Of a stretch of 64,000 nt of DNA, positions 35,009-44,060 are shown one piece after another (position 1 is the stretch's first letter; the number at the start of each line of letters is the position of its first letter). A program made the translations under genes and the position numbers. The stretch is from assembly GCF_018219815.1 (NCBI RefSeq), contig NZ_JADMKU010000011.1, positions 62,001 to 126,000 on the forward strand. Direction: 5' to 3'. The notes beneath the pieces are model-generated. The model had not been told where the DNA came from, did no database searches, and was given only the letters and a program-made list of their open reading frames with translations. This DNA is from Thalassovita aquimarina (GTDB taxonomy: Bacteria; Pseudomonadota; Alphaproteobacteria; Rhodobacterales; Rhodobacteraceae).

Positions 35009-35863
35009 TCAGTCCTTGAAACCGATCTTGTTTATTTGCCACCACTGCTCGACAGCGGCTTCGTTCATCCTGATGGTCGGGCGGCTGCCAATCCGCATAT
35101 CGACCATCGCCAGGTCGCGCGCCATCACGTCCTGCGCCTGGTGCAGCGCGATCACCCGTTCGAGCGCCTGAACCGGCTGGTTCTCGGGCAGCAGGATGCG
35201 CTGCCCGCGATCCAAAACCAGATCCCAACGCCGTTCGCCGATCCGTACCAACCCGCGCAGCCGCGTCCGCAGCGGCCCCGCCGCCCGGAACAGCGCCAAC
35301 GCCTCGGGCACCGCCCGGTCGGCGCCGTCGCCCGCGATCAGTGGCAGCTCGGCGTGATCCGCCCGCGCCCCGGCCTGACGGACATAGAACCCATGTTCGT
35401 CCAGCAGCGCCACCCCATCCGCGTCGCGCCACAGGATCGCCGGCACCCGTTCAACCACGTCGACCTGCAACACGCCGCCGGGCCGGACCCGGATGGACAC
35501 ATCCCTGACCGCGGGCAGCTCCGCGATGGTCGCACGCATGTTGTCGAGGTCCAGATCGAAGGAACTGACCGGGAAATCGATCGGGGTGATTTCACGGATA
35601 TCCTCGGCCACGCTGGTGCCGGCGCCGTCGATCGCCATCAGCTTGACCATGAATTCGGGCCGGGTCTGGATTTCGTTGCGGATATCGACCAGCCACAACC
35701 GCAGCGCATCGCGGTTGTCCTGCTGGGAAAAATAGATCATCGCGCCGACAAAGGCCGCCGTCAACGGCAGCCCGACCCGGATCAGCGTCCGGAACAGCGG
35801 CGTCAGCATCAGCCGCTGCAACCTGTAGGACCAGCGCGACGGCGCCGGATCGGGGCGGGTCAC
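35009..35863 (-). CDS. ftsQ: Cell division protein FtsQ
   Basis: A 284-residue bitopic division protein of the FtsQ/DivIB family. A short cytoplasmic N-terminus precedes one membrane helix (TLIRVGLPLTAAFVGAMIYFS-like, about residues 26-46). A periplasmic POTRA domain (VSSFDLDLDNMRATIAELPAVRDVSIRVRPGGVLQVDVVER) and the FtsQ domain follow. The start chosen is GTG at 35863, which overlaps the ddl stop as GTGA; an upstream TTG at 35875 is a weaker alternative. The open frame further upstream belongs to ddl on the same strand. Confidence 0.9.
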   Translation of the reverse strand: MTRPDPAPSRWSYRLQRLMLTPLFRTLIRVGLPLTAAFVGAMIYFSQQDNRDALRLWLVDIRNEIQTRPEFMVKLMAIDGAGTSVAEDIREITPIDFPVSSFDLDLDNMRATIAELPAVRDVSIRVRPGGVLQVDVVERVPAILWRDADGVALLDEHGFYVRQAGARADHAELPLIAGDGADRAVPEALALFRAAGPLRTRLRGLVRIGERRWDLVLDRGQRILLPENQPVQALERVIALHQAQDVMARDLAMVDMRIGSRPTIRMNEAAVEQWWQINKIGFKD

Positions 35864-36774
35864 CTGTTGCAAGACGCATCCTCCACCAGCCAGCGGCAAA
35901 GCTGGCCGAAGCTGATCCCTGCCGCCTGCGCCTGTTCCGGGCTGAGCGAGGTCGGCGTCATCCCCGGCTGGGTGTTGGTTTCCAGCAGGTAAAGACCGTC
36001 GAGGCCGCGCGCCTCGTCCCAGCGGAAATCGGTGCGGCTCAGCCCCTTGCAGCCAAGCGCATGATGCGCGCGCAGGGCATAATCGAGGCAGGCGTCGAAA
36101 ATGACCTTCGGGATGTCGGCGGGCACAATGTGGCGCGATCCGCCCTCGGAATACTTGGCGTGGTAATCGTACCAACCCTCGGAATAGATATCGGTGACGG
36201 TCAGCGCGCGGTCGCCCATCACCGTCGCGGTCAGTTCGCGCCCCGGCACGTATTCCTCGACCATCACGGTGTCGGGCATGTCATCGGACAATTGCGGCGG
36301 GCTGTTGGCGGCTTCGTGCACGATATAGACGCCGACGCTCGATCCCTCGTTATAGGGTTTGACCACGTAGGGCGGCGCCATCACGTGGTGCGCGCCGACC
36401 TCCGCCTTGCTGGCCAGGACGCTGGGCACCACCGGCAGGCCGGCGTCGCGGTAGACCTGCTTCGACCGTTCCTTGTCCATCGCGATGGCCGAGGCCAGAA
36501 CCCCGGAATGGGTATAGGGTATGCGCATCCATTCCAGCATCCCCTGCACGCAGCCGTCTTCGCCCCAGCGGCCATGCAGGGCGTTGAACACCACATCGGG
36601 TTTGAGATCATCAAGGCGCATGGCAAGATCGCGGCCCGCATCGACCTCGATCACTTCGAATCCTTCTTCCCGGAGCGCCGCGACGCATTCACGTCCGGTT
36701 GCCAGCGACACCTCGCGTTCAGCCGAGGGGCCACCCATCAACACTGCAACTACCGGGCTTGTCCTGCTCGACAT
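35860..36774 (-). CDS. ddl: D-alanine--D-alanine ligase
   Basis: A 304-residue ATP-grasp enzyme joining two D-alanines for peptidoglycan. Motifs: MGGPSAEREVSLATG, the ATP-binding PYVVKPYNEGSSVGV, and the C-terminal LLETNTQPGMT. The ATG at 36774 gives a normal N-terminus; an open frame further upstream contains a hairpin sequence and is not coding. It lies between murB and ftsQ, the usual alphaproteobacterial order, and overlaps ftsQ by four bases. Confidence 0.95.
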   Translation of the reverse strand: MSSRTSPVVAVLMGGPSAEREVSLATGRECVAALREEGFEVIEVDAGRDLAMRLDDLKPDVVFNALHGRWGEDGCVQGMLEWMRIPYTHSGVLASAIAMDKERSKQVYRDAGLPVVPSVLASKAEVGAHHVMAPPYVVKPYNEGSSVGVYIVHEAANSPPQLSDDMPDTVMVEEYVPGRELTATVMGDRALTVTDIYSEGWYDYHAKYSEGGSRHIVPADIPKVIFDACLDYALRAHHALGCKGLSRTDFRWDEARGLDGLYLLETNTQPGMTPTSLSPEQAQAAGISFGQLCRWLVEDASCNR

Positions 36775-36796
36775 ACCCAAACTGTGCCTCAAATTT

Positions 36797-36819
36797 GACC
36801 GCTTGAGCGGTCTTTTTGC
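36797..36819 (+). terminator. Plus-strand hairpin with T tract between murB and ddl
   Basis: GACCGC-TTGA-GCGGTC followed by TTTTTGCTTTG on the plus strand. Both neighbouring genes are on the minus strand, so if it terminates, it stops antisense transcription through the cluster. On the minus strand it has only an AAATTT tail. Confidence 0.5.
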
Positions 36820-36869
36820 TTTGTTATATGGGCCTTTGGGCCCTGCCTGCATGCGCCTTTCGCGGACGC

Positions 36870-37799
36870 TTATTCCGGGGCCGGTTCACCGACCCGCATG
36901 ATTTCCCACTCTAGCGTGATCCCGCTGTTTTCGTAAACCTTTTTTCGCACCTCTTCCCCAAGGCCCTCGAGGTCCGCGGCGGTGGCATCGCCGGTGTTGA
37001 TCAGGAAATTGGAATGCTTCTCGCTCATCTGCGCGCCGCCCTTGCGGGCGCCGCGCATACCGGCGTCGTCGATCACTTTCCACGCCTTCAGGTCATGCAC
37101 GTCATCGGCGCGTCCGGTGCTGGAAAACCCGGCCGGGTTGCGGAAAGTACTGCCCGCGCTGCGGTCCTTGGTCGGCTGGGTCTCGTCGCGCTTCTTCAGC
37201 TGCGCCGCCATCCGGTCGGCCAGCGCTTCGGGATCGCCCTGCGGCGCCTCAAACGTCGCCTCAACCAGAACCCAGCCTTCGGGCAGGTCGGTTTGGCGGT
37301 ATTCGAACTTCATGTCTTCGGGACCCAGCTCGACCAGTTCGCCCTGCTGCGTCACCGCCTTGGCGCTGACGAAGACATCCGCCGTATAGGTCCCGTAGCA
37401 GCCCGCATTCATCTTCACCGCCCCGCCGATACTGCCCGGAATGGTGCGCAGGAAGGTCAGGTCCAGCCCCGCCTCGGCCGCCTTCTTCGCTACATGCGCA
37501 TCGAGCGCCGCAACGCCCGCCGTGACCCGGTTGCCTTCGATCTCGATCCCGTTGAAACCGCGCCCCAGCCGGATCACCACCGCCCGCAACCCGCCATCGC
37601 GCACGATCAGGTTGCTGCCGACCCCCATCGGGAAGACCGGGATATCGGGATCGAGCGCGCGCAGGAAATCCTGCAGATCGGCCAGATCGGCAGGCTGGAA
37701 CAGCACATCCGCCGGACCGCCGACACGCAGCCAGGTCAGGTCCGACAGGGGTTTGTCCTGCGTCAGCCGCCCGCGCACTTCCGGCAAGTTCTTGATCAT
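36870..37799 (-). CDS. murB: UDP-N-acetylenolpyruvoylglucosamine reductase
   Basis: A 309-residue FAD enzyme that makes UDP-N-acetylmuramate. FAD-binding parts are visible ([51 protein letters not shown]). The proton-donating Ser lies in AGSTFRNP and the C-terminal Glu in [11 protein letters not shown]. The ATG at 37799 follows AAGGGCGCGAAG; a frame start at 37856 has no ribosome site. It is the first gene of the murB-ddl-ftsQ-ftsA run, and a large hairpin precedes it. Confidence 0.95.
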   Translation of the reverse strand: MIKNLPEVRGRLTQDKPLSDLTWLRVGGPADVLFQPADLADLQDFLRALDPDIPVFPMGVGSNLIVRDGGLRAVVIRLGRGFNGIEIEGNRVTAGVAALDAHVAKKAAEAGLDLTFLRTIPGSIGGAVKMNAGCYGTYTADVFVSAKAVTQQGELVELGPEDMKFEYRQTDLPEGWVLVEATFEAPQGDPEALADRMAAQLKKRDETQPTKDRSAGSTFRNPAGFSSTGRADDVHDLKAWKVIDDAGMRGARKGGAQMSEKHSNFLINTGDATAADLEGLGEEVRKKVYENSGITLEWEIMRVGEPAPE

Positions 37800-37877
37800 C
37801 TTCGCGCCCTTGAGTTCGTTTGAAAGCGTCTTAAAGACAAATCCCGACAGGGGCAAACCCCTCTCCGCCTTGTCGCG

Positions 37878-37922
37878 CCCGCCCCATGAGGCGGGCGGGA
37901 AACGCCCGCCTCATGGGGCGGG
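37878..37922. repeat. Perfect 20-bp inverted repeat before murB
   Basis: Arms CCCGCCCCATGAGGCGGGCG (37878-37897) and its exact complement (37903-37922) flank a five-base GGAAA loop. Each arm is itself partly self-complementary (CCCGCC/GGCGGG), so a cruciform or alternative folds are possible. It lies in the 224-base gap between DUF2484 and murB and has no T tract. Confidence 0.85.
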
Positions 37923-38023
37923 GTGGGCGCTGCCAATCGCAAGCGATCGGCTGGAAATCCTCCAAGAGAGCCCTCTGGACGCTTGCGGATCAGATCAATA
38001 GCTTCGGATTTAGGAACTACGTC

Positions 38024-38281
38024 CTATCCACGCCCCAGCTTCCGTGCGATCCATCTAGCAAGGTAAATCAACGGCCAGCGCAGCACCGACATTGCGCCGG
38101 CCAACACCAGAAGCCCCCACCAAATACCGTGCTGATAGATCACGAGTCCCAGGATCGGCAGCCCCGCCGCGATCAGCGCATAGGCTTGCGGCCAATGACT
38201 GCGGCGGCTGGGCAGCATGGCCAGGATATTGGCCAGCACGAACCACAGGCAGGCAAGCGACGCCGACAGGGTCACACCCAC
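38024..38281 (-). CDS. DUF2484 small membrane protein
   Basis: An 85-residue protein with three hydrophobic segments, resembling DUF2484, a short family seen in Rhodobacteraceae next to murB. Function unknown. The GTG at 38281 overlaps the end of the APC permease gene by ten bases; a second GTG at 38275 is possible. A Trp/Arg-rich C-terminus (LARWIARKLGRG) would face the cytoplasm. Confidence 0.75.
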   Translation of the reverse strand: MGVTLSASLACLWFVLANILAMLPSRRSHWPQAYALIAAGLPILGLVIYQHGIWWGLLVLAGAMSVLRWPLIYLARWIARKLGRG

Positions 38282-39459
38282 GGCTCCAGCGTCACGGCCA
38301 GCGCCGCCAGCGATCCCAGCAGCCCCAGCACCGGCACCACCGTCGGCACGCGGAAGCTCGCGTCAGGCACGCGCCGCTTCAGCAGGATCAGCGCCAGGTT
38401 CACCAGCACGAAAACCCCCAGCAGGATGGTCGAGGTCGCCTCGGCCAATGTCGCCAGCGGCAGGAGCAGGGCCCCGGCAACCACCGCGATCCCGATCAGG
38501 ACGCTGGCCAGAACCGGGGTTCCGAAACGCGAACCGGCATGATGGAAGATGGCCAGAAACCGCGTGCGGCGGCCCAGTCCGAACAGGACCCGGCTGACCA
38601 TCACAATCTGCGCCAGCACCCCGTTCAGCGCCGCCGCCACCGCGATCGCCGACAGCACGACGACAGAACCGTCCGTGTTCGCCTGCCAGACCAGAACCAG
38701 GGGCTTTTCGCTGGCCGCCAGGTCGGCCAGCGGCACGGCGCGCACCGCAGCGATCGCGACCAGCGCATAGACCAGGCTGGTGATGCCAAGCGACAGCAGG
38801 ATCGCGCGCGGCATGGTCCGGGTTGGGTTGTCGACCTCCTCGGCCATGTTGACGATATCCTCGAAGCCGATGAAGGCGAAGAAGGCCAGAACCGCCCCGG
38901 CGCCGATACCGCTCCAGACCGGATCGGCGGGCAGGTTGAAATCGGGCGTCGGTTCGGCCCCTGCCCCGGCCCAGATCACCAACCCCAGCCCGATCAGTTC
39001 GACCGCGGTGAACACCGCCGCCACGCTGAGGCTTTCCAACACGCCCAGCACCGCGATCAGGGTCAACACCGCGCCCAGCCCGATCACAACCCAGTCGAAC
39101 GGGAGATCGACGATGGAAATCAGGTATCCGGCCCCGCCGCGCAGCACCGCCGCCGCCGACACCGATCCGGCCGCCACGATGGCCAGACCGACCAGAATCC
39201 CCAGCCATTGCGCCTTGAACCCCTGCGCGACGAAGGCCGCCTCGCCCGCCGCTTCCGGCAGCCGGGTGGAAAATTCGGCATAGCTGAACGCGGTCGGCGC
39301 GGCGATCAGCCCGGCGATGACGAAGGCCAGCGGCGACCAGATCCCGGCCTCGGCCACCACCGCGCCGACCAGCACGTAGATGCCCGCCCCGACCATGACG
39401 CCGACGCCATAGGCGGTCAGCAGCCCCAGTCCGATCCGTCGCTTCAGCCCGTCGCTCAC
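38272..39459 (-). CDS. APC-family amino acid/amine permease
   Basis: A 395-residue membrane transporter of the amino acid-polyamine-organocation superfamily, with about 11-12 membrane helices. The first helix motif GVGVMVGAGIYVLVGAV contains the unwound GAGIY substrate-site region, and FFAFIGFEDIVNMAEEVDNPTRTMP is the conserved loop after helix 6. The substrate cannot be deduced. It interrupts the dcw order between murC and murB and shares ten bases with DUF2484. Confidence 0.88.
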   Translation of the reverse strand: MSDGLKRRIGLGLLTAYGVGVMVGAGIYVLVGAVVAEAGIWSPLAFVIAGLIAAPTAFSYAEFSTRLPEAAGEAAFVAQGFKAQWLGILVGLAIVAAGSVSAAAVLRGGAGYLISIVDLPFDWVVIGLGAVLTLIAVLGVLESLSVAAVFTAVELIGLGLVIWAGAGAEPTPDFNLPADPVWSGIGAGAVLAFFAFIGFEDIVNMAEEVDNPTRTMPRAILLSLGITSLVYALVAIAAVRAVPLADLAASEKPLVLVWQANTDGSVVVLSAIAVAAALNGVLAQIVMVSRVLFGLGRRTRFLAIFHHAGSRFGTPVLASVLIGIAVVAGALLLPLATLAEATSTILLGVFVLVNLALILLKRRVPDASFRVPTVVPVLGLLGSLAALAVTLEPWV

Positions 39460-39572
39460 GCCCTGCCTTCTCTGTTCTTCAAATACTCAACCGGTTCTCG
39501 CCGTTTCATCCGTCGCGATCATGCCCGATCCTGCGCCGCGTGCAAAGCCGGGCCATTCCGGTCAGCTATGGA

Positions 39573-40129
39573 TCAAGATGCAGCCGCCTTCCGCGGTCCG
39601 GCCCACAGCGCATAAAACCAGAAGGCGCAAATCGGGAAAACCATGTTCAGCAGCGTCGAAAACATCGGGAAAATAGGAAAGAACAAGAACCGCGAAAGAT
39701 CTCTGAGTTGCCCTCGATAATCCTCAAGGGAACCTAGAAAAAGCGTTTCAGCCACCAACCACAAGAAAAACAGCATCATGGCGAAATAGCGTCGAGGCGT
39801 GATGGTTTTTCCTATTGCACTGCGATTTTCTGTCGGGGCGTAGCGCGCGTAAAACGCATAGAAATAGAATGGGAAAAAAGAATGATCCCGGTCAGTGAAG
39901 CAAGATAGTAGCCGATGCTGATCGGCGAATAGATCAACAACTCCGTGATACGTTTCCCGATGAGCCAGGCTTCTGAAAGGCTGGCGATCATCGCCTCGGA
40001 GAGCAGTTGTGAAAATAGATAACCAACTAGCAGGTTGTAAAAGGCACCAAGCACCCACAGCGTGAGGATTGTACGGTTGGAAATCCCACGACCGTCTACG
40101 AAATCCTCGGGTGATAGAACTCTGCCCAT
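39573..40129 (-). pseudogene. Unknown multi-pass membrane protein, broken by 1-nt shift in a T tract
   Basis: The ATG at 40129 follows AAGGTTGTGTA and opens a frame (MGRVLSPEDFVDGRG onward) with two clear hydrophobic helices up to SLTGIILF. It is then lost at a run of six T on the minus strand (plus-strand A39874-A39879). Adding one T continues into a second frame with more hydrophobic helices (FFPFYFYAFYARYAP to ALWAGPRKAAAS), giving 185 residues and probably four helices. The total span is one base short of a multiple of three. Base composition is clearly richer in A+T than the mur genes on both sides, which points to acquired DNA. No family is recognised. Confidence 0.7.
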
Positions 40130-40157
40130 TACACAACCTTGAGTTTCTATCTCTTTG

Positions 40158-41555
40158 TCACCCTTTCAACCGCTCCGGCAACCGGTTGGCCCAGGCGCTG
40201 ATCGTCCCGGCGCCAAGGCAGACGACCATGTCGCCCGGCCGGGCCTGTTCACGCACCAGTCGTTCCAGGTCGCCCTCGGAACAGACCGCGCGGGCGTCGC
40301 GGTGGCCGTGGCGGATCAGGCCTGCGACCAGATCGTCGCGGCTGGCGCCCTCGATCGGGTCCTCGCCGGCGGCGAAAACCTCGGCGATCCCCACGACATC
40401 GGCATCGTTGAAACAGCTGCAGAAATCGTCGAACAGCGAATGCAGACGGGAATAACGATGCGGCTGGTGCACCGCGATGACGCGGCCCTCGGTGGCCTGT
40501 CGCGCGGCTTTCAGCACGGCGGCGATTTCCACCGGGTGGTGGCCGTAATCGTCGATGATGCTGACGCCGTCCACTTCGCCGACCCTGGTGAAGCGGCGGT
40601 TGACGCCCTTGAACCCGGCCAGCGCGTCGCGGATTTCATCCGTCTTCATGCCCAGATGCCGCGCCACCGCCACCGCGGCCAGCGCGTTCGACACGTTGTG
40701 ATCGCCCGGCATCGGCAGCATGCAGTCCTCGATCACCAGATTCTCGGCCTGCAGCGCGATGTCGAAATGCGCCACACCCGCCTTGTAGGTCAGGTTGATC
40801 GCGCGCACATCGGCCTGCGCGTTGAAACCAAAGGTGGTGACGCGACGATCGGTGATCTTGCCCACCAGCGCCTGCACCTCGGGGTGATCGGTGCAGCACA
40901 CGGCAAGGCCGTAAAACGGGATGTTGGACACGAAATCGAGGAACCCCTTGCGCAGGTTTTCGATCGTGCCCCAGTGTTCCATGTGTTCGGGGTCGATATT
41001 GGTGACGATGGCGATGGTCGCGGGCAGCCGGTTGAAGGTGCCGTCGCTTTCGTCGGCCTCCACCACCATCCAGTCGGATGCGCCGACCCGCGCGTTCGAC
41101 CCGTAGGCGTGAATGATGCCGCCGTTGATCACGGTCGGATCGACCCCGCCCGCATCCAGAAGCGTCGCCACCATCGTCGTCGTCGTGGTCTTCCCGTGGG
41201 TGCCGGCGACGGCGACGTTGGATTTCAGCCGCATCAGTTCGGCCAGCATTTCGGCCCGGCGCACCACCGGCAGGCCCATCCGGCGCGCTTCGTCCAGTTC
41301 CGGGTTGCCCGGTTTGATGGCGGATGAAATCACCACCACCTCGGCGCCTTCAAGGTTCTCGGCGCGCTGGCCTTTGTGGATTACCGCGCCCATCGCGGCC
41401 AGTCGGTCGGTGATTTTCGAGGTCTTGAGGTCGCTGCCCTGAACGCTGTACCCAAGGTTCAGCAGCACCTCGGCAATGCCGGACATGCCAATGCCGCCGA
41501 TGCCGACGAAATGGATCGGACCGATATCGACGGGAAGTTTGGTTGCCGCACTCAT
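40158..41555 (-). CDS. murC: UDP-N-acetylmuramate--L-alanine ligase
   Basis: A 465-residue Mur ligase adding L-alanine to UDP-MurNAc. The N-terminal Rossmann motif is [18 protein letters not shown], the ATP loop [11 protein letters not shown], and the C-terminal domain has [10 protein letters not shown] and HQPHRYSR. Its start overlaps murG by four bases, so murG-murC are coupled. Length and motifs are normal. Confidence 0.97.
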   Translation of the reverse strand: MSAATKLPVDIGPIHFVGIGGIGMSGIAEVLLNLGYSVQGSDLKTSKITDRLAAMGAVIHKGQRAENLEGAEVVVISSAIKPGNPELDEARRMGLPVVRRAEMLAELMRLKSNVAVAGTHGKTTTTTMVATLLDAGGVDPTVINGGIIHAYGSNARVGASDWMVVEADESDGTFNRLPATIAIVTNIDPEHMEHWGTIENLRKGFLDFVSNIPFYGLAVCCTDHPEVQALVGKITDRRVTTFGFNAQADVRAINLTYKAGVAHFDIALQAENLVIEDCMLPMPGDHNVSNALAAVAVARHLGMKTDEIRDALAGFKGVNRRFTRVGEVDGVSIIDDYGHHPVEIAAVLKAARQATEGRVIAVHQPHRYSRLHSLFDDFCSCFNDADVVGIAEVFAAGEDPIEGASRDDLVAGLIRHGHRDARAVCSEGDLERLVREQARPGDMVVCLGAGTISAWANRLPERLKG

Positions 41556-42649
41556 GACTTGCCTTTCTCTGCCAGCGCTTCGACCATCGCGCTCAATTCC
41601 TGCGCCGCGTCGGGCTTGCCGCGCGACAGCGCCGCCTGCGCCATCATGCTGGCGCCCCGCGGGTTCGACAGCACCGTGGCTATCTGCTCTGTCAGGGTGG
41701 GAACATCAAGCCGGTTTTCCGGAATCAGGATCGCTCCGCCCGCATCGACCAGCCCGCGCGCGTTGGCGCTCTGGTGATCGCCGGTGGCGGCAGCGAAGGG
41801 GATCAGGATCGACGGACGGCCGATGACGCTGATATCGGCGACGCTCGATGCGCCGGAACGGCTGATCACCAGCTGCGCCTCGCTCATCCGGGTCGGCACG
41901 TCGTGGAAAAACGGCTGCACGTCGGCCGCGATGCCTTCATTGGCATAGAATTGCGCGACCCGTTCGCCGTCTTCGTCGCGGGCCTGATGGGCGACGCGGA
42001 TATTGGCCAGCATCGGTTCGGGCAGCGCGGCGATGGCGGCGGGCACCACGTCGGACAGGATGCGCGCGCCCTGACTGCCGCCGATGACGAGGATCGACAT
42101 CGGATAATCGCCCGGCGCGATGTAGCCCGCCCCGGCGCGGTCCAGCACCGCGGCGCGCACCGGGTTGCCCACATGATGGCCTTCGACCCCTTCAGGCAGC
42201 GTGGTCGGCCAGGTGCCGCAGGCGATGTCATCGACATGCTTGGCAAACAGCTTGTTGACCCGGCCCAGCACGCCGTTCTGTTCATGGATCATCCGTGGCA
42301 GGCGCAACAGCGTGGCCGCGGCCAGCGCCGGGATCGACGGATAGCCGCCAAAGCCCACCACCACCGCGGGCCGGTCGCGCAGCATCCGCGCGGTCATGCC
42401 CGCGACGCCGCCCAGGATACGAAAAGGCACCAGCGCCTTTGCCAGCACCCCACCACGGGCGAAGGTGGCGCTCGATACCTGTTCGATTTCGACGGTGTGC
42501 GGAAAGCCGCCGGTATAGCGCGCGCCGCGCGCGTCGGTGGACAGTTTCACCCGCCAGCCCTTGCGCAGCATGACCTCGGCCAGCGCCTGGGCGGGGAACA
42601 TGTGCCCGCCGGTGCCGCCGGCAGCGATAACGAGAAGCGGAGCGGTCAT
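41552..42649 (-). CDS. murG: Lipid II synthase MurG
   Basis: A 365-residue glycosyltransferase that adds N-acetylglucosamine to lipid I on the inner membrane face. The three G-rich loops are visible: [12 protein letters not shown] near the N-terminus, [15 protein letters not shown], and the nucleotide-binding [13 protein letters not shown]. The C-terminal [20 protein letters not shown] region binds the donor. It follows ftsW by 100 bases; that gap holds a short GGCC-rich hairpin and no gene. Confidence 0.96.
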   Translation of the reverse strand: MTAPLLVIAAGGTGGHMFPAQALAEVMLRKGWRVKLSTDARGARYTGGFPHTVEIEQVSSATFARGGVLAKALVPFRILGGVAGMTARMLRDRPAVVVGFGGYPSIPALAAATLLRLPRMIHEQNGVLGRVNKLFAKHVDDIACGTWPTTLPEGVEGHHVGNPVRAAVLDRAGAGYIAPGDYPMSILVIGGSQGARILSDVVPAAIAALPEPMLANIRVAHQARDEDGERVAQFYANEGIAADVQPFFHDVPTRMSEAQLVISRSGASSVADISVIGRPSILIPFAAATGDHQSANARGLVDAGGAILIPENRLDVPTLTEQIATVLSNPRGASMMAQAALSRGKPDAAQELSAMVEALAEKGKS

Positions 42650-42749
42650 CTATGGCCTCCTGCCCGGCCCCGAAGGGCCGGAAACTTGCAATATTTCGTG
42701 GTGTTGTCTTCTAAAGAAAACGCATTCGCGTTGAAACGGATTTCGCGGC

Positions 42750-43916
42750 TCACCGCATGTGCCCGCGCAGGATATCGCCGATCTGCCCCTGCGGCCGGGT
42801 GCGGGTGAAGGCCAGAAGCATCCCCACCGCGATACCGCCCGCGATCAACGACGATCCGCCGTAGCTGACGAAGGGCAGCGTCATCCCCTTGGCGGGCAGC
42901 AGCCGCACCGCCACCCCCATGTTGATAAGCGCCTGCACGCAGAACATCGCCGCCAGCCCGGTGCCCGCCAGCCGGATGAACGGATCGCGTTCCTTCACCA
43001 GCCGGTAGAAGGACCGCAGAACGATCATGGTGAACAGCGCCAGGATGATCAGCACCAGCACCAGACCGTATTCCTCGGCCGCGACGGCGATGATGAAATC
43101 GGTATGGGCATCGGGCAGCGACCATTTCACCTCGCCCTCGCCGACGCCGACGCCGAGGAACCCGCCCTCGCGGATCGCCTTGGTGGCGTATCCCAGCTGC
43201 GTGGTGGGGTCGATATCGGGGTTCAGGAACCCGTCGATCCGGCGCGCGAAGTGTTCCGATTTGCTATAGGCGAAGGTCCCCGCCAGCACCACCATCCCGG
43301 CCATCCCCACCAGCAGCAGGATCGGCGCACCGGCGACGAAATACATCACGCCCCAGGCGAACAGGATCAGCGACGCCTGACCGAAATCGGGCTGCAGCGC
43401 CAGAATGAACACGATGAAGACGGTCAGGAAGAACGACCACAGCCGCCCTGGCGGCCCGTTGATTTCCTGCGCAGAGGCCAGCAACCACGCCGCCACGACG
43501 ACGAAACCGGGCTTGAGGAATTCCGACGGCTGGATGGAGGCGAAGCCCAACGAATACCAGCGCACCGCACCCTTGCCGAAATCGGTCCCGAACAGCGGCA
43601 GCGCCAGCACCGCCAGCAGCGACACCGCAAAGCCGATCACCGCCAGCCGGCGCACCAGCGTCGGCGACATCATCGAGGTGATGAACATCGCGGTCAAAGC
43701 GACACCGCCGAAAAACGCCTGCCTTTCGACGTAATGGAACGGTCCGAAGCCGTTCTTTTCCGCCAGCGGCGGCGAGGCGGCAAAGCCCAGCAGCAACCCG
43801 ACCCCGAACAGGATCAGGATGCAGGACATCGTCCATTTGTCGATCGTCCGCCACCATTTGGGAAGAACCGGTTCCACGTCCCTTGCCGGGGCGGAGCCAT
43901 GCACCATTGCCGTCAT
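42750..43916 (-). CDS. ftsW: Division-specific peptidoglycan glycosyltransferase FtsW
   Basis: A 388-residue SEDS-family membrane protein with ten predicted helices that polymerises lipid II at the septum together with FtsI. Family motifs: GAVRWYSLGFASIQPSEFLKPGF, ALQPDFGQASLI (with the catalytic Asp region), and PFVSYGGSSLIAGGIAVGMLLA near the end. It begins the ftsW-murG-murC unit and is divergent from the flavoprotein gene, so the promoter should lie in the 144-base gap 43917-44060. Confidence 0.95.
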   Translation of the reverse strand: MTAMVHGSAPARDVEPVLPKWWRTIDKWTMSCILILFGVGLLLGFAASPPLAEKNGFGPFHYVERQAFFGGVALTAMFITSMMSPTLVRRLAVIGFAVSLLAVLALPLFGTDFGKGAVRWYSLGFASIQPSEFLKPGFVVVAAWLLASAQEINGPPGRLWSFFLTVFIVFILALQPDFGQASLILFAWGVMYFVAGAPILLLVGMAGMVVLAGTFAYSKSEHFARRIDGFLNPDIDPTTQLGYATKAIREGGFLGVGVGEGEVKWSLPDAHTDFIIAVAAEEYGLVLVLIILALFTMIVLRSFYRLVKERDPFIRLAGTGLAAMFCVQALINMGVAVRLLPAKGMTLPFVSYGGSSLIAGGIAVGMLLAFTRTRPQGQIGDILRGHMR

Positions 43917-44060
43917 CGGATTACTGCCGTTACTGCCTCTGTCATCGCCCCTTTTCGGGGTCTGCGATCAGTCTAACGCGAATGTGATTCGCTGACCAGC
44001 GTTTTGAATGGCCTCAGGCCCGGACTTGCCAAAACCCGCCATTTCGGGCAGGCCCCCGCC

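Noticed and set aside
38092-39615. A 507-codon plus-strand frame opposite the APC permease.
   Set aside because: His/Arg/Gln-rich composition typical of antisense frames in G+C-rich DNA; the opposite strand encodes a clear transporter.
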